Origin: Pseudomonadota bacterium
Lineage (GTDB): Bacteria; Pseudomonadota; Alphaproteobacteria; Rhizobiales; Xanthobacteraceae
Direction: 5' to 3'
DNA length: 30,389 nucleotides
NCBI GenBank assembly: GCA_021779635.1
Contig: JAJYAH010000009.1
Location: 1-30,389 of the forward strand
Part shown: positions 16,841 to 25,369 of the stretch, piece by piece
How the letters are laid out: each line of letters starts with the position of its first letter
How positions within the stretch are numbered: position 1 is the stretch's first letter
Translations under genes and position numbers: made by a program
The notes under the pieces: model-generated
What the model was told of the DNA's origin: nothing
Database searches by the model: none
What the model saw: the letters and a program-made list of their open reading frames with translations, nothing else

Positions 16841-18377
16841 TACGATGAAAAATGGCTTGGCATCGTTTCAGTGTTTGCTCTGATGTTCCGGATGCATCGA
16901 TGATCGTCCAGTCGATCGCGCCGATATCGTATTTTTCCTGGAGTCCGGCGATCTCGGGCGTGGCATCGGACGCGTCGCCCTCACGACGGCCGAGGCGGTT
17001 TAGCCTGGTCGCAAGATTTGTCTGAAGAAAGAGGCCGACAAACCTCGCATTCAGGCTGCGCGCGGCATCGCGGATCGCGGCTCGCTCCGATTCCCGGGCA
17101 AACACCGCATCGACAATGACGGAATGGCCATGAACGAGAATTTGCAAGGCTCGTTGCACGAGCAGTTCGTAAATTTTTGCGGTCGCCTCCGGCTGATACG
17201 CGCTCTCCGGTAGCCGATCTGTTTCATTGACCTGAAAATGTTGCTTTCGCAGGACGTCGGTGCGCAACACAACAGCGCCCGGCTGCGGTACGACGACAGG
17301 AGCGAGGATGCGCGCCAGAACCGATTTGCCGGTTCCGGACAATCCACCAATGGCGACAAGCGTTGGCGCCGAAGGATGGATCAATTGTTGCGCAAGTTTG
17401 AAATAGGTCTGTGCCGATCGCATGATTTCGGCTTTATCGCGAGACGTCTGGCCCAGGCGGGCCAGCAGCACGTTGGCGCGGATAGCCGCGCGGAGCGACA
17501 TAAACAGCGGTAGCGCCGCGAGGCCGTCGAAATTTTCGATGGACGCCGTCTTCAGGTATCCATTGAGAAGGGCGTTCGCAGTGGCATGTCGTCCGTAGTG
17601 GAGGAAATCCATCACCGGGAACGCAAGATCGTAGAGAATATCGACCGAAGCGATGTCAGGATCAAATTCGATCGCATCGAACAGGACGGGTTTGCGCTCG
17701 ATCAGCACGATGTTCGCCAGGTGCAGGTCGCCATGGCATCGACGTACATGTCCCTGTCTGCCCCGCTGCTCCAGCAAATTGCGGACGCAAGAAAACGCAG
17801 AGAGAGACGCAGCTTGGAGGTCGTCAATGTCGTCTGGGGGAAAGCAAGCCGCGGTTCGGAATGCCTCGGTATTACCTTGGACGAGGGCGGGGATCGATTT
17901 GATCCAGGGTTCAACCGGCGCCAACGGCGAGACCGCGTGCGAAGCCGCGATCGCGTCGGCAATGGCGTCAACGAGGGCGCGATCCAGCTCACCGGATTCT
18001 GCCAGGTGATCGATGGTCTGACGCTCGTCGAAGCGGGTCATTTCGATCGCGAATTCGACCGGCGCACCATTTCCGTCGATGCTCAGGGCTCCATCGTCGT
18101 CTTGCGTGATAGGAACGACGCGACGGTAGATTTGTGGCGCGAACTGGCGATTGATGGTCATCTCTGCATCGCAGGCCGCTTTCCGCTTCTCCAACGTCGA
18201 ATAATCCAGATATGGAAAGCGGACGGCGCGTTTGATCTTCAGTGCCCGGTCGCCCTCGAGAAAGACCGACGCCGCATGCGTATCGATCCGATCGACATGA
18301 GGATGGGCAACGGAATCTGTCAGAAAGGCAAAGACGCGCTCTTGCATGCTCGTGTCGGCTGTTACCGAAGTTGTCAT
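16803..18377 (-). CDS. APH-like phosphotransferase fused to P-loop kinase (AAA_33)
   Basis: This 524-residue two-domain protein has an aminoglycoside-phosphotransferase-like fold in the first 330 residues, with the Brenner-type motif CHGDLHLANIVL (about 214-225) and the metal-binding DAIEFDP. A P-loop kinase domain follows from about 338, with Walker A GGLSGTGKS (344-352). This fused architecture is common in proteobacteria next to low-oxygen and stress genes; its substrate is not known, and antibiotic resistance should not be assumed. It begins 12 bp after the alcohol dehydrogenase stop and is probably its operon partner under the FixK box at 19429. No strong ribosome binding site is visible at the ATG. 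Confidence 0.85.
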   Translation of the reverse strand: MTTSVTADTSMQERVFAFLTDSVAHPHVDRIDTHAASVFLEGDRALKIKRAVRFPYLDYSTLEKRKAACDAEMTINRQFAPQIYRRVVPITQDDDGALSIDGNGAPVEFAIEMTRFDERQTIDHLAESGELDRALVDAIADAIAASHAVSPLAPVEPWIKSIPALVQGNTEAFRTAACFPPDDIDDLQAASLSAFSCVRNLLEQRGRQGHVRRCHGDLHLANIVLIERKPVLFDAIEFDPDIASVDILYDLAFPVMDFLHYGRHATANALLNGYLKTASIENFDGLAALPLFMSLRAAIRANVLLARLGQTSRDKAEIMRSAQTYFKLAQQLIHPSAPTLVAIGGLSGTGKSVLARILAPVVVPQPGAVVLRTDVLRKQHFQVNETDRLPESAYQPEATAKIYELLVQRALQILVHGHSVIVDAVFARESERAAIRDAARSLNARFVGLFLQTNLATRLNRLGRREGDASDATPEIAGLQEKYDIGAIDWTIIDASGTSEQTLKRCQAIFHRIAQNAEISWTIE

Positions 18378-18389
18378 GCGCCGATGAAC

Positions 18390-19373
18390 CTAGGGTTTGA
18401 GGACTGCAGCACCCAGGACTTGTCCCGTCCGAAGCTTTTGCAGGACCTCATTGGCCTCATGGAGCGGAAACGCCGTCGTCTGGGTCCGGATGCCAGCCTG
18501 AGGCGCAATCTTGAGAAAATCCAGCCCGTCCTGGCGCGTAAGGTTGGCGACCGACACCAGTTGCCTTTCTTCCCAGAGAAGATTGTAAGGAAAGCTCGGA
18601 ATATCGCTCATGTGGATTCCGGCGCATACCACCTTACCGCCCTTGCGCACCGCGCGGAGTGCTGCCGGCACCAACTCTCCGATGGGAGCGTAGATGATCG
18701 CGGCATCAAGCAGAGTTTCAGGCCGCTGGTCCGACGCGCCGGCCCATACCGCTCCGAGTCGGCGGGCAAAGTCTTGCGCTGCCGCATCGCCGGATCGTGT
18801 AAAGGCATAGACGGACCGACCCTGCCAGCGCGCGATCTGGGCGACGATGTGGCCAGCGGCGCCGAAGCCATAAATGCCGAGCAGTTTGGCGTTGCCCGCC
18901 ATCACTAGCGATCGCCACCCGATCAGGCCGGCGCATAACAGCGGCGCGATCGAAGCGTCGTCGCCGCCTTCGCCGAGCGGGAAAGCGTAGCGCGCGTCGG
19001 CAATGGTGTGGGTGGCGAAGCCGCCGTCGCGTGTATATCCGGTGAAGAGAGGATGATCGCAGAGATTTTCCATGCCCTCCTTGCAGAACCGGCAGACGCC
19101 GCAGGTATATCCTAGCCAGGGGATTCCAACGCGATCACTGATCTGATGGGTCGTCACGTTGCCGCCGACAAGGTCGACGCGGCCGACGATTTCGTGACCA
19201 GGAATGATCGGATATCTGATCCCGGGAAGCTCCGCGTCGACCACGTGGAGATCGGTCCGGCAAACCCCACACGCGCTCACCTTGACGCGAATCTGCCCCT
19301 CACCGGGGACAGGGTCCGCGCGTTCCACCATCCGGAGAGGTCCTCCCGGAGCGGACAACACCATTGCACGCAT
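18390..19373 (-). CDS. Zinc-dependent alcohol dehydrogenase
   Basis: This 327-residue medium-chain dehydrogenase has a catalytic zinc site with Cys38 (CGVCRTDLH) and His60-Glu61 (GHE). Its structural zinc lobe has four cysteines at 91, 94, 97 and 105 (CGVCRFCKEGMENLC). The Rossmann motif GIYGFGAAGH follows. It oxidises or reduces alcohols and aldehydes with NAD(H) or NADP(H); the substrate is not known. The frame runs up to 19706, but the ATG at 19373 follows GGAGAAG by a few bases and gives the family start MRAMVLSAPGG. A perfect FixK box is centred 62 bp upstream, so it may dispose of reducing power under low oxygen. Confidence 0.9.
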   Translation of the reverse strand: MRAMVLSAPGGPLRMVERADPVPGEGQIRVKVSACGVCRTDLHVVDAELPGIRYPIIPGHEIVGRVDLVGGNVTTHQISDRVGIPWLGYTCGVCRFCKEGMENLCDHPLFTGYTRDGGFATHTIADARYAFPLGEGGDDASIAPLLCAGLIGWRSLVMAGNAKLLGIYGFGAAGHIVAQIARWQGRSVYAFTRSGDAAAQDFARRLGAVWAGASDQRPETLLDAAIIYAPIGELVPAALRAVRKGGKVVCAGIHMSDIPSFPYNLLWEERQLVSVANLTRQDGLDFLKIAPQAGIRTQTTAFPLHEANEVLQKLRTGQVLGAAVLKP

Positions 19374-19428
19374 CTGCTTCTCCGTATGACGGGCAAAACA
19401 ATGCATAGAACTTGAAGCCGATGAGCCC

Positions 19429-19442
19429 TTGACGTCGATCAA
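19429..19442. promoter_or_regulatory. FixK/Fnr box (TTGACGTCGATCAA)
   Basis: Perfect TTGA-N6-TCAA palindrome, the left of a pair in this divergent promoter. Its centre is 62 bp upstream of the alcohol dehydrogenase start at 19373. Confidence 0.8.
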
Positions 19443-19472
19443 AGCAACGGGTCTCTCATCCAAGAACTCATC

Positions 19473-19486
19473 TTGATGAAGATCAA
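19473..19486. promoter_or_regulatory. FixK/Fnr box (TTGATGAAGATCAA)
   Basis: Perfect TTGA-N6-TCAA palindrome, the right of the pair. Its centre is 51 bp upstream of the start of the universal stress pseudogene at 19531, and it could also drive the acyl-CoA synthetase gene beyond. Confidence 0.8.
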
Positions 19487-19530
19487 CAACAAGTTTCGTC
19501 CAATACCTGACGTTGCAAGGGAGAGCACAC

Positions 19531-19773
19531 ATGCCCGTCAAGGATGTCCTGCTGCCGTTTATCGGGGAATCCAATGGGGTGGCAATGGCGATCGGAAACC
19601 GCGCGGCGCCGGCCTCCGCGATTTTGGCGAAAGATGTTCGATGCCTACGTAGCGGCCCAATGCCATGATCTTCTGCGATGGGCGCCTGTGGCCGCTCCCA
19701 GTTCAACGAGATCGGACGGGGCGGAAGGCCGTCATCGGGTGGCCACCCGTGCGGAGTTCTGACGTCGCACTAG
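19531..19773 (+). pseudogene. Universal stress protein remnant with internal deletion
   Basis: The ATG has a strong GGGAGAG site and a FixK box 51 bp upstream. It reads MPVKDVLLPFIGESNG, a typical universal stress protein start. The frame then becomes unrelated and stops at 19666-19668. From 19678, in the same frame, MGACGRSQFNEI, then GG and a final VLTSH stop (19771-19773) match the C-terminal nucleotide-binding motif and end of the same family. About 280 codons are thus reduced to 80. The middle is lost, and the promoter and start signals survive. Confidence 0.7.
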
Positions 19774-19845
19774 AAGCCAGGACATGCCCACGGGCGCCTC
19801 AAGATTCGTATATTCAGGCTAAGCGCCTGCTGGATGATTGACCTG

Positions 19846-22572
19846 ATGTCCATCTACCGTCTGAAAAATCTGCTGTCGCCGCGTTCGGTCGCACTGGTTG
19901 GGGCAAGTCCGCGGCCTGGTTCCGTCGGTCGGGCCATTCTCGGGAACATTTGCAAGGCGAAATTCAGGGGCGAATTCGGCCTGGTGAACTCGCATTATGC
20001 CGAAATCGACGGCGTTGTCGCCGTCGGCAGCCTGAGCCAATTGCCTTTTGTGCCCGAACTCGTGGTGATCACGGCGCCGGCAGCAGCAGTTGCAGATATC
20101 GTCGATGACGCGGGACGGCTCGGCGCAGCGGGCGTTGTTATTATCTCAGCTGGACTAGGCCACGGCGCGGGATCGCCGGCGGAAGCCGCCAGGCGCGCCG
20201 CGCACAAATTCGGAATGCGGCTGATTGGACCGAATTGCCTCGGGATCCTGATGCCCGGCGTTGCCCTCAATGCGAGTTTCTCCGCGCAGATGCCGAGTCA
20301 GGGAAATCTGGCGCTGATATCCCAATCGGGCGCCATTGCAGCTGGCATGGTCGATTGGGCGGCCCAGCGAAAAGTTGGATTTTCTGGAATCGTTTCCATC
20401 GGCGACCAGCTCGACGTGGATATCGCCGATCTGCTCGATTACTTCGCGCTGGATGCCAAGACGCGCGCCATTATGCTCTATGTCGAAGCGATCAAGGACG
20501 CCCGCAAGTTCATGTCCGCGGCACGTGCCGCGGCGAGGATCAAGCCAGTCGTGGTCGTCAAATCTGGACGCATGGCGCAGGGGGCAAAGGCGGCCGCGAC
20601 CCATACCGGAGCGCTGGCGGGTTCGGACGCGGTCTATGACGCGGCATTCCGTCGCGCCGGAATCTTGCGGGTTTCGGATCTTCGCGAGTTGTTTGACTGC
20701 GCCGAGACGTTGGGACGCGTCGAAGCGCCACCGGGAAAGAGGCTGGCAATCCTGACCAATGGTGGCGGCATCGGCGTTCTCGCAATCGACCGGCTTGCCG
20801 AACTCGGCGGTATCCCCGCTGCGATCGAACCTGCCATCCGCGAAAGGCTTGATGCGGTTCTGCCGCCGACATGGTCCGGATCGAATCCCATCGACATTGT
20901 CGGCGACGCCGACGCTGCGCGCTATGCGGCAGCACTCAAGGTGCTGCTGGCCGACACCAACAACGACGCGATCCTTGTGATGAACGTTCGGACCGCGATC
21001 GCTCCGGCCGACGAGATCGCAGCTACCGTAACCGACATCGTCAGCAGCTACCGACGGCGGTGCATCGGTTCGGTCAAACCTGTGCTTGCGGTTTGGGTCG
21101 GGGCGGATCAGAAAATAATCGACATGCTGAGCGGCGCTGGAATCCCGAATTATCCGACCGAAGACGATGCGGTGCGTGGCTTCATGCATCTGGTGCAGCA
21201 TCGCGAGATAGTGGCGTCGCTGGCGCAGATTCCGCCCAACATGCCCAGCGAGTTTGCTCCCGATTCCGATACCGCCCGTAAAATCGCTGTGGCAGCGCTT
21301 GCCGATGACCGACAATGGCTAGACCCAATTGAGATCGCTCGGCTGTTCGATGCCTATCAAATCCCGATGGTGCCGACATTTGCGGCCGCCGACGCCGAGC
21401 AGGCTGTCACCTGTGCCTCGGCGTTGTTCGCGCAAGGTTCGGCCGTCGTGCTCAAAATCATGTCGCGCGATATTGTTCATAAATCCGATGTCGGTGGCGT
21501 CGTTCTCAATCTTACCAGCGTCGATGGCGTACGTGCTGCAATGGCGGATATCCTGGCGCGGGCGAAAGCGCTGCGTCCGGATGCGCGAATCTCCGGCATC
21601 GTCGTTCAGGCAATGGTGGCGAAGCCAAAGGCGCGTGAGCTAATTCTGGGTCTTGCCGACGACCCGACCTTTGGCACTGTCATCGTGTTCGGCCATGGCG
21701 GCACGGCGGTCGAGATCATCAACGACAAGGCGCTGGCGCTTCCGCCGCTCGACCTGCAACTGGCCCGCGACCTTATCGGGCGGACCCGTGTCTCGCGGCT
21801 GCTGCACGCCTATCGCGACGTGCCGGCGGTCAAGGAGGACGCGGTCGCGATGGTTCTGGTCAAGCTGGCGCAGATGGCGGCAGACATTCCCGAGCTCCGC
21901 GACCTTGATATCAATCCGTTGCTGGTGGACGAGGCCGGCGCACTAATGGTCGACGCGCGCGTCGCCGTCGGTGCCGTGGAACGAAAATTCGGAGGATCTA
22001 GCCTTGCCAACTTTGCAGTGCGGCCCTATCCGTCGCAATGGCAACGACACCTTGAGGTCAAGGACGGCTGGCGGATCCTTGTGCGCCCGATCCGCCCAGA
22101 GGATGAACCGTCGATCCATGAATTACTTCGGCACGTCACCAGTGAGGATTTGCGGCTTCGGTTTTTCGCTCCAATGAGGGAATTTACCCACGAGTTCATC
22201 GCCCGGTTGACGCAGCTCGATTATGCCCGCGCGATGGCCTTGGTCGCGTTCGACGAAGGCAGCAAAGAACTCGTCGGGGTGGTTCGGCTCCACTCGGATT
22301 CGATCTATGAGAGCGGCGAATACGCGATTCTGCTCAGATCCGAGCTCAAGGGCAGGGGGCTGGGTTGGGCCTTGATGCGGTTGATCATCGAATACGCGAA
22401 GTCGGAAGGACTGAAACGACTATCGGGTCAGGTGCTTCAGGAAAATTCGGTGATGCTAAATATGTGCCGGGAACTTGGTTTCGACATAAAGTCTGATGCG
22501 GCCGACCTGACCCTTTGCGACGTGACGCTGGAATTCGGGGGTAGTGGAGACGGTTTAAATCGATTGTCGTGA
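19846..22572 (+). CDS. ADP-forming acyl-CoA synthetase (alpha-beta) fused to GNAT acetyltransferase (Pat-like)
   Basis: This 908-residue protein has a CoA-binding Rossmann domain (LLSPRSVALVGASPRPGS), a succinyl-CoA-synthetase-like ligase domain with His in ATHTGALAG, and an ATP-grasp domain (about 490-700, HKSDVGGVVLNL). A C-terminal GNAT domain follows (about 730-900, with IRPEDEPSIHELLRHV and LKGRGLGWALM). Relatives are ADP-forming acetate-CoA ligases and the Pat lysine acetyltransferases that silence acyl-CoA synthetases, for example in Rhodopseudomonas palustris. Whether the ligase part is active is open, but its His is present. The start MSIYRL at 19846 is preferred from family starts; ATG 19834 is in frame. 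It lacks its own FixK box and may be read from the one at 19473. Confidence 0.88.
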   Translation: MSIYRLKNLLSPRSVALVGASPRPGSVGRAILGNICKAKFRGEFGLVNSHYAEIDGVVAVGSLSQLPFVPELVVITAPAAAVADIVDDAGRLGAAGVVIISAGLGHGAGSPAEAARRAAHKFGMRLIGPNCLGILMPGVALNASFSAQMPSQGNLALISQSGAIAAGMVDWAAQRKVGFSGIVSIGDQLDVDIADLLDYFALDAKTRAIMLYVEAIKDARKFMSAARAAARIKPVVVVKSGRMAQGAKAAATHTGALAGSDAVYDAAFRRAGILRVSDLRELFDCAETLGRVEAPPGKRLAILTNGGGIGVLAIDRLAELGGIPAAIEPAIRERLDAVLPPTWSGSNPIDIVGDADAARYAAALKVLLADTNNDAILVMNVRTAIAPADEIAATVTDIVSSYRRRCIGSVKPVLAVWVGADQKIIDMLSGAGIPNYPTEDDAVRGFMHLVQHREIVASLAQIPPNMPSEFAPDSDTARKIAVAALADDRQWLDPIEIARLFDAYQIPMVPTFAAADAEQAVTCASALFAQGSAVVLKIMSRDIVHKSDVGGVVLNLTSVDGVRAAMADILARAKALRPDARISGIVVQAMVAKPKARELILGLADDPTFGTVIVFGHGGTAVEIINDKALALPPLDLQLARDLIGRTRVSRLLHAYRDVPAVKEDAVAMVLVKLAQMAADIPELRDLDINPLLVDEAGALMVDARVAVGAVERKFGGSSLANFAVRPYPSQWQRHLEVKDGWRILVRPIRPEDEPSIHELLRHVTSEDLRLRFFAPMREFTHEFIARLTQLDYARAMALVAFDEGSKELVGVVRLHSDSIYESGEYAILLRSELKGRGLGWALMRLIIEYAKSEGLKRLSGQVLQENSVMLNMCRELGFDIKSDAADLTLCDVTLEFGGSGDGLNRLS

Positions 22573-22588
22573 ATCGTTTCGATGGCGT

Positions 22589-22822
22589 CTATCGTACGAC
22601 CAAGATTCTGAACTTGTTCAACAGCGCCAATATCGCTACGAGAACCATTCCAATTAGACCGATATTTTGCGCCGACGTCAAAAGGAAGGCGAGTTGAAGT
22701 TGCCAACCTGATTGCTCGTCGTCCCCGATCGGCCCGACGCTGGGGACGATCAAAATGCGAGCGATATACGCGGCCGAGAAGATCAGGGCGAATGACAAGA
22801 GCAATTTAAGGAAAATGCGCAT
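22589..22822 (-). CDS. Small two-TM membrane protein
   Basis: This 77-residue protein has two hydrophobic segments, about residues 3-25 (FLKLLLSFALIFSAAYIARIL) and about 46-68 (FLLTSAQNIGLIGMVLVAILALL), with a basic end. I recognise no family. The ATG at 22822 follows GAGGGA; a GTG at 22834 is the alternative. It is the last gene of the four-gene operon that starts at 24069, 14 bp after the preceding gene, and converges with the acyl-CoA synthetase gene. Confidence 0.7.
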   Translation of the reverse strand: MRIFLKLLLSFALIFSAAYIARILIVPSVGPIGDDEQSGWQLQLAFLLTSAQNIGLIGMVLVAILALLNKFRILVVR

Positions 22823-22836
22823 TCGATCCCTCACGG

Positions 22837-23250
22837 CTACAAGCGGTCTACCGATACGACGCGGTAGGTGTGCATCTTGCTGTTCTCATTGATCGAGACG
22901 TATTCGCCGGTTACAAAATGTTGATCAGAAAAATGGACTCCGACCTCGTCGGCACCATTGACGCCGGCGTCGTCGTAGTGGAACGCCCAGCTGTCAACTT
23001 GGCGATGAACGAGATGACCGTGATCGTCCCGTTGGTCCGGCCGCAGTCGCGCGATCCGGCATGCCTCGCGATGCTGGCGCCAGAGTACCGGATCGATCCG
23101 GTCGTTTGCGTCAAGCGGCGCGACGATGACGTAGGCGACGCCGGTGTCTCCCTCGGGGTGACCAGGTTCTCGTGCAAGTTCGATGCGAATCTGGCGGAAC
23201 TGGGCTGGAAGTGAGGTATTCAGGATCGGCTTCGGATGTGCATTTTGCAT
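22837..23250 (-). CDS. Conserved hypothetical protein, soluble
   Basis: This 137-residue soluble protein has a compact beta-rich look and a pattern I have seen in alphaproteobacterial hypothetical proteins: FRQIRIELAREPGHPEGD near the start, VAPLDANDRIDP, and a C-terminal TGEYVSINENSKMHTYRVVSV. No catalytic motif is evident. It is the third gene of the operon led by the DUF883 gene. An AGAGGAA site lies about 8-10 bases before the ATG. Function unknown. Confidence 0.75.
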   Translation of the reverse strand: MQNAHPKPILNTSLPAQFRQIRIELAREPGHPEGDTGVAYVIVAPLDANDRIDPVLWRQHREACRIARLRPDQRDDHGHLVHRQVDSWAFHYDDAGVNGADEVGVHFSDQHFVTGEYVSINENSKMHTYRVVSVDRL

Positions 23251-23297
23251 AGTGGGTTTCCTCTCTCAGCTGATGGATTTGCGGACAACGCCGCCGA

Positions 23298-23792
23298 TTA
23301 TTTCTGTTCTGCCGCGGTAGCCGCGGCGGCCACGGGGTTTGCTGCGGATTTTTTCAAGCTTTTAATGACGATCGTGATCAGAGGCACAAGCAGCAGAGGC
23401 AAAATTCCGTTCAGCGGATGGTGAATCGCTCCCGATACCTGCGACTGCAGGGCGCGCGCCTCAAGCTGCAGGGCATCGATCGACGAACCGTGGATTTCGG
23501 TCGCAAGCGCGAGTTCGCGCCCGCTCGGCGGCTTCGCGGCGATCGCGAACAGGATGGCGGCAATCGCGAAGTTAACGGCGCCAAGAATGGCTGCGGCGAT
23601 AATCGCGCTCCAGATCTGGACCAGCGCGAAATAGGCTGACAGCTCCAGCATCAACAGGCCAAATGCGGCGATCAGGGCCGCAAATGCCCTCAGCCCAAGG
23701 CCCACAAGCAGGTGCCGCATCCGGATGTCGGCGATGATCCTGTCCGTGCGCCAGAGCACGCGGAGGTTTTTGACGACGTTCTCGGTGTTCAT
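23298..23792 (-). CDS. Phage-holin-3_6 / YqjE-like membrane protein
   Basis: This 164-residue membrane protein has two closely spaced transmembrane segments (about 27-52 and 58-85, LGLRAFAALIAAFGLLMLEL and IIAAAILGAVNFAIAAILFAIA) and a third near 127-143 (ILPLLLVPLITIVI). An Ala-rich tail follows. The pattern matches the PF07332 putative holin/YqjE family; despite the name, no lysis genes are nearby. In E. coli yqjE sits just after yqjD, and here the DUF883 (YqjD-type) gene is directly upstream with a 1-bp gap. Probably an inner-membrane partner of that protein. Confidence 0.75.
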   Translation of the reverse strand: MNTENVVKNLRVLWRTDRIIADIRMRHLLVGLGLRAFAALIAAFGLLMLELSAYFALVQIWSAIIAAAILGAVNFAIAAILFAIAAKPPSGRELALATEIHGSSIDALQLEARALQSQVSGAIHHPLNGILPLLLVPLITIVIKSLKKSAANPVAAAATAAEQK

Positions 23793-23793
23793 C

Positions 23794-24069
23794 TTAGTAT
23801 CTCCTCAGCATAAAGCCGACTACGACGCCGAGCGCGAAAGCAGAAGCGAGCGAGGTGATCGGCCGATCCGATATGACGTGCTCGACATGGCTTTCCTGTT
23901 GGCTCAGGGTTGCGCCGAGATCGTCCAAAGCGGCCTTGATCTGGTCGGCGAGAGCATCGGCGCGGCTCTTCGAGGCATCGAAAATGCCCTCGCTGGTCGT
24001 ATTCAACAGACTTGCCACATCGTCTTTTAGCGATTGCAACTCATCTCTCAGCTCACTTGAGTCGAACAT
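23794..24069 (-). CDS. DUF883 / YqjD-ElaB-like membrane-anchored protein
   Basis: This 91-residue protein has a long charged helix (about 5-60) and one C-terminal transmembrane segment (ITSLASAFALGVVVGFMLRRY), the layout of the DUF883 family. E. coli YqjD anchors inactive ribosomes to the inner membrane in stationary phase, so ribosome tethering is a plausible role here (inference). The ATG at 24069 follows AGAGAGG; the frame extends to a GTG at 24087. It leads a four-gene operon, and a perfect FixK box (24127-24140) is centred 64 bp upstream. Confidence 0.82.
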   Translation of the reverse strand: MFDSSELRDELQSLKDDVASLLNTTSEGIFDASKSRADALADQIKAALDDLGATLSQQESHVEHVISDRPITSLASAFALGVVVGFMLRRY

Positions 24070-24126
24070 CGGGCTTGCCTCTCTCACACCAATATTTGCA
24101 ATCTATGTCAGACTGCGGCGGAGCAA

Positions 24127-24140
24127 TTGACTTGTGTCAA
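24127..24140. promoter_or_regulatory. FixK/Fnr box (TTGACTTGTGTCAA)
   Basis: Perfect TTGA-N6-TCAA palindrome, left of a pair. Its centre is 64 bp upstream of the DUF883 operon start at 24069. Confidence 0.8.
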
Positions 24141-24161
24141 CTGCCCGATCACGAAGTCTTC

Positions 24162-24175
24162 TTGAGGCAAGTCAA
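24162..24175. promoter_or_regulatory. FixK/Fnr box (TTGAGGCAAGTCAA)
   Basis: Perfect TTGA-N6-TCAA palindrome, right of the pair. Its centre is 53 bp upstream of the MlaE-like gene start at 24222. Confidence 0.8.
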
Positions 24176-24221
24176 ATTGAGTGCCGTGTCAAAGCTTAGA
24201 AGGGTGTTTCATTGAAGAGGA

Positions 24222-25367
24222 ATGCAGACCTTGGCGACCGTCCCACAGTTAACGGCCACGGCATCCGGTGATGTCCTTGAATTGCGTCCCGGGGGATCCT
24301 GGGTCGCCGCCAATGTTGCGACTCTGGAGACGCTCTCCGGCGCCGTGACGGCAGAGCTTGATCGGTCGAAGACCGTGAGAATCGACATGGCGGGGGTGCG
24401 CGAGCTCGACACGCTCGGAGCGTGGCTGCTCGAAAAAATGTCGCGGCGTGCGACGGCCGTTGGCCATCGCGCCGATGTGGTCGGTATCGCCGACAACTAT
24501 GCCGGTCTGATCGAGGAGGTGAGACAGGTCAATCGTCACAATCCCGCGCCATCGCCGGCGCGAAATCCTGTTTTGGTCAAGGTGGCTGATGTCGGTCGCT
24601 CCGCCGTCGGTGCGACGGAAGACCTAACTGTTTTCCTGCAGATGCTGGGTGCGCTTTTTGCAGCCCTGCTTGGTGTGCTGCGCAGGCCGAGGTCATTGCG
24701 GCTGACGTCTCTTTTCTATCAACTCTACAAGGTAGGCTGGCAGGCGATCCCGATTATCGTCCTGATCACTTTCCTGATCGGTTCCATCATCGCGCAGCAG
24801 GGCATCTTCCATTTTCGCAAGTTCGGCGCCGATTCCTATGTCGTCGACATGGTCGGAATTCTGGTGCTGCGCGAGCTCGGCGTTTTGATCGTCGCCATCA
24901 TGGTCGCCGGCCGCTCCGGCAGCGCCTATACAGCCGAACTCGGCTCGATGAAGATGCGGGAGGAAATCGACGCGTTGTCGACCATGGGGCTCGATCCGAT
25001 CGAGGTGCTGATATTGCCCCGCATCGTGGCGCTGGTTTGCGCGCTGCCGATCCTGACCTTCATCGGGTCGATGGCGGCGCTCTACGGCGGCGGTCTGGTC
25101 GCTTGGTTCTATGGCGGCATGGGGCCGGAGATCTTCATTGCGCGGCTGCATGACGCCGTATCCGTGAACAGTTTCGAGGTCGGCATGATCAAGGCGCCGT
25201 TCATGGCGTCGGTGATCGGCATCGTCGCCTGCAGCGAGGGCTTGCGGGTAAAGGGAAGTGCGGAGTCGCTCGGGAAGCAGACCACAACTTCAGTAGTGAA
25301 ATCCATCTTTCTGGTGATCGTGCTCGACGGCTTGTTTGCGGTGTTCTTCGCATCGGTCGGAATGTGA
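24222..25367 (+). CDS. MlaE-type ABC lipid-transport permease with N-terminal STAS domain
   Basis: This 381-residue protein combines an MlaB-like STAS domain (about 10-95, VRIDMAGVRELDTLGAWLL) with an MlaE permease domain (about 130-378). The permease has several transmembrane segments and the family motif around ELGVLIVAIMVAGRSGSAYTAELGSMK. In Gram-negative bacteria MlaE is the inner-membrane permease that moves phospholipids between inner and outer membranes with MlaF and MlaD. The fused STAS form is common in alphaproteobacteria. It leads an operon with mlaF and mlaD homologues and has a perfect FixK box 53 bp upstream, unusual for an envelope maintenance system. Confidence 0.92.
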   Translation: MQTLATVPQLTATASGDVLELRPGGSWVAANVATLETLSGAVTAELDRSKTVRIDMAGVRELDTLGAWLLEKMSRRATAVGHRADVVGIADNYAGLIEEVRQVNRHNPAPSPARNPVLVKVADVGRSAVGATEDLTVFLQMLGALFAALLGVLRRPRSLRLTSLFYQLYKVGWQAIPIIVLITFLIGSIIAQQGIFHFRKFGADSYVVDMVGILVLRELGVLIVAIMVAGRSGSAYTAELGSMKMREEIDALSTMGLDPIEVLILPRIVALVCALPILTFIGSMAALYGGGLVAWFYGGMGPEIFIARLHDAVSVNSFEVGMIKAPFMASVIGIVACSEGLRVKGSAESLGKQTTTSVVKSIFLVIVLDGLFAVFFASVGM

Positions 25368-25369
25368 CG

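Noticed and set aside
16803..18377. Aminoglycoside resistance gene
   Set aside because: The APH-like fold is fused to a P-loop kinase, a widespread family of unknown substrate; nothing points to antibiotic modification.
17586..18908. 440-codon plus-strand frame across the APH/kinase and alcohol dehydrogenase genes
   Set aside because: It spans two well-supported opposite-strand genes and their junction, and its product shows no domain.
23298..23792. Prophage holin
   Set aside because: No lysin, capsid or integrase genes nearby; the family includes the non-phage YqjE proteins, and the DUF883 neighbour fits that.
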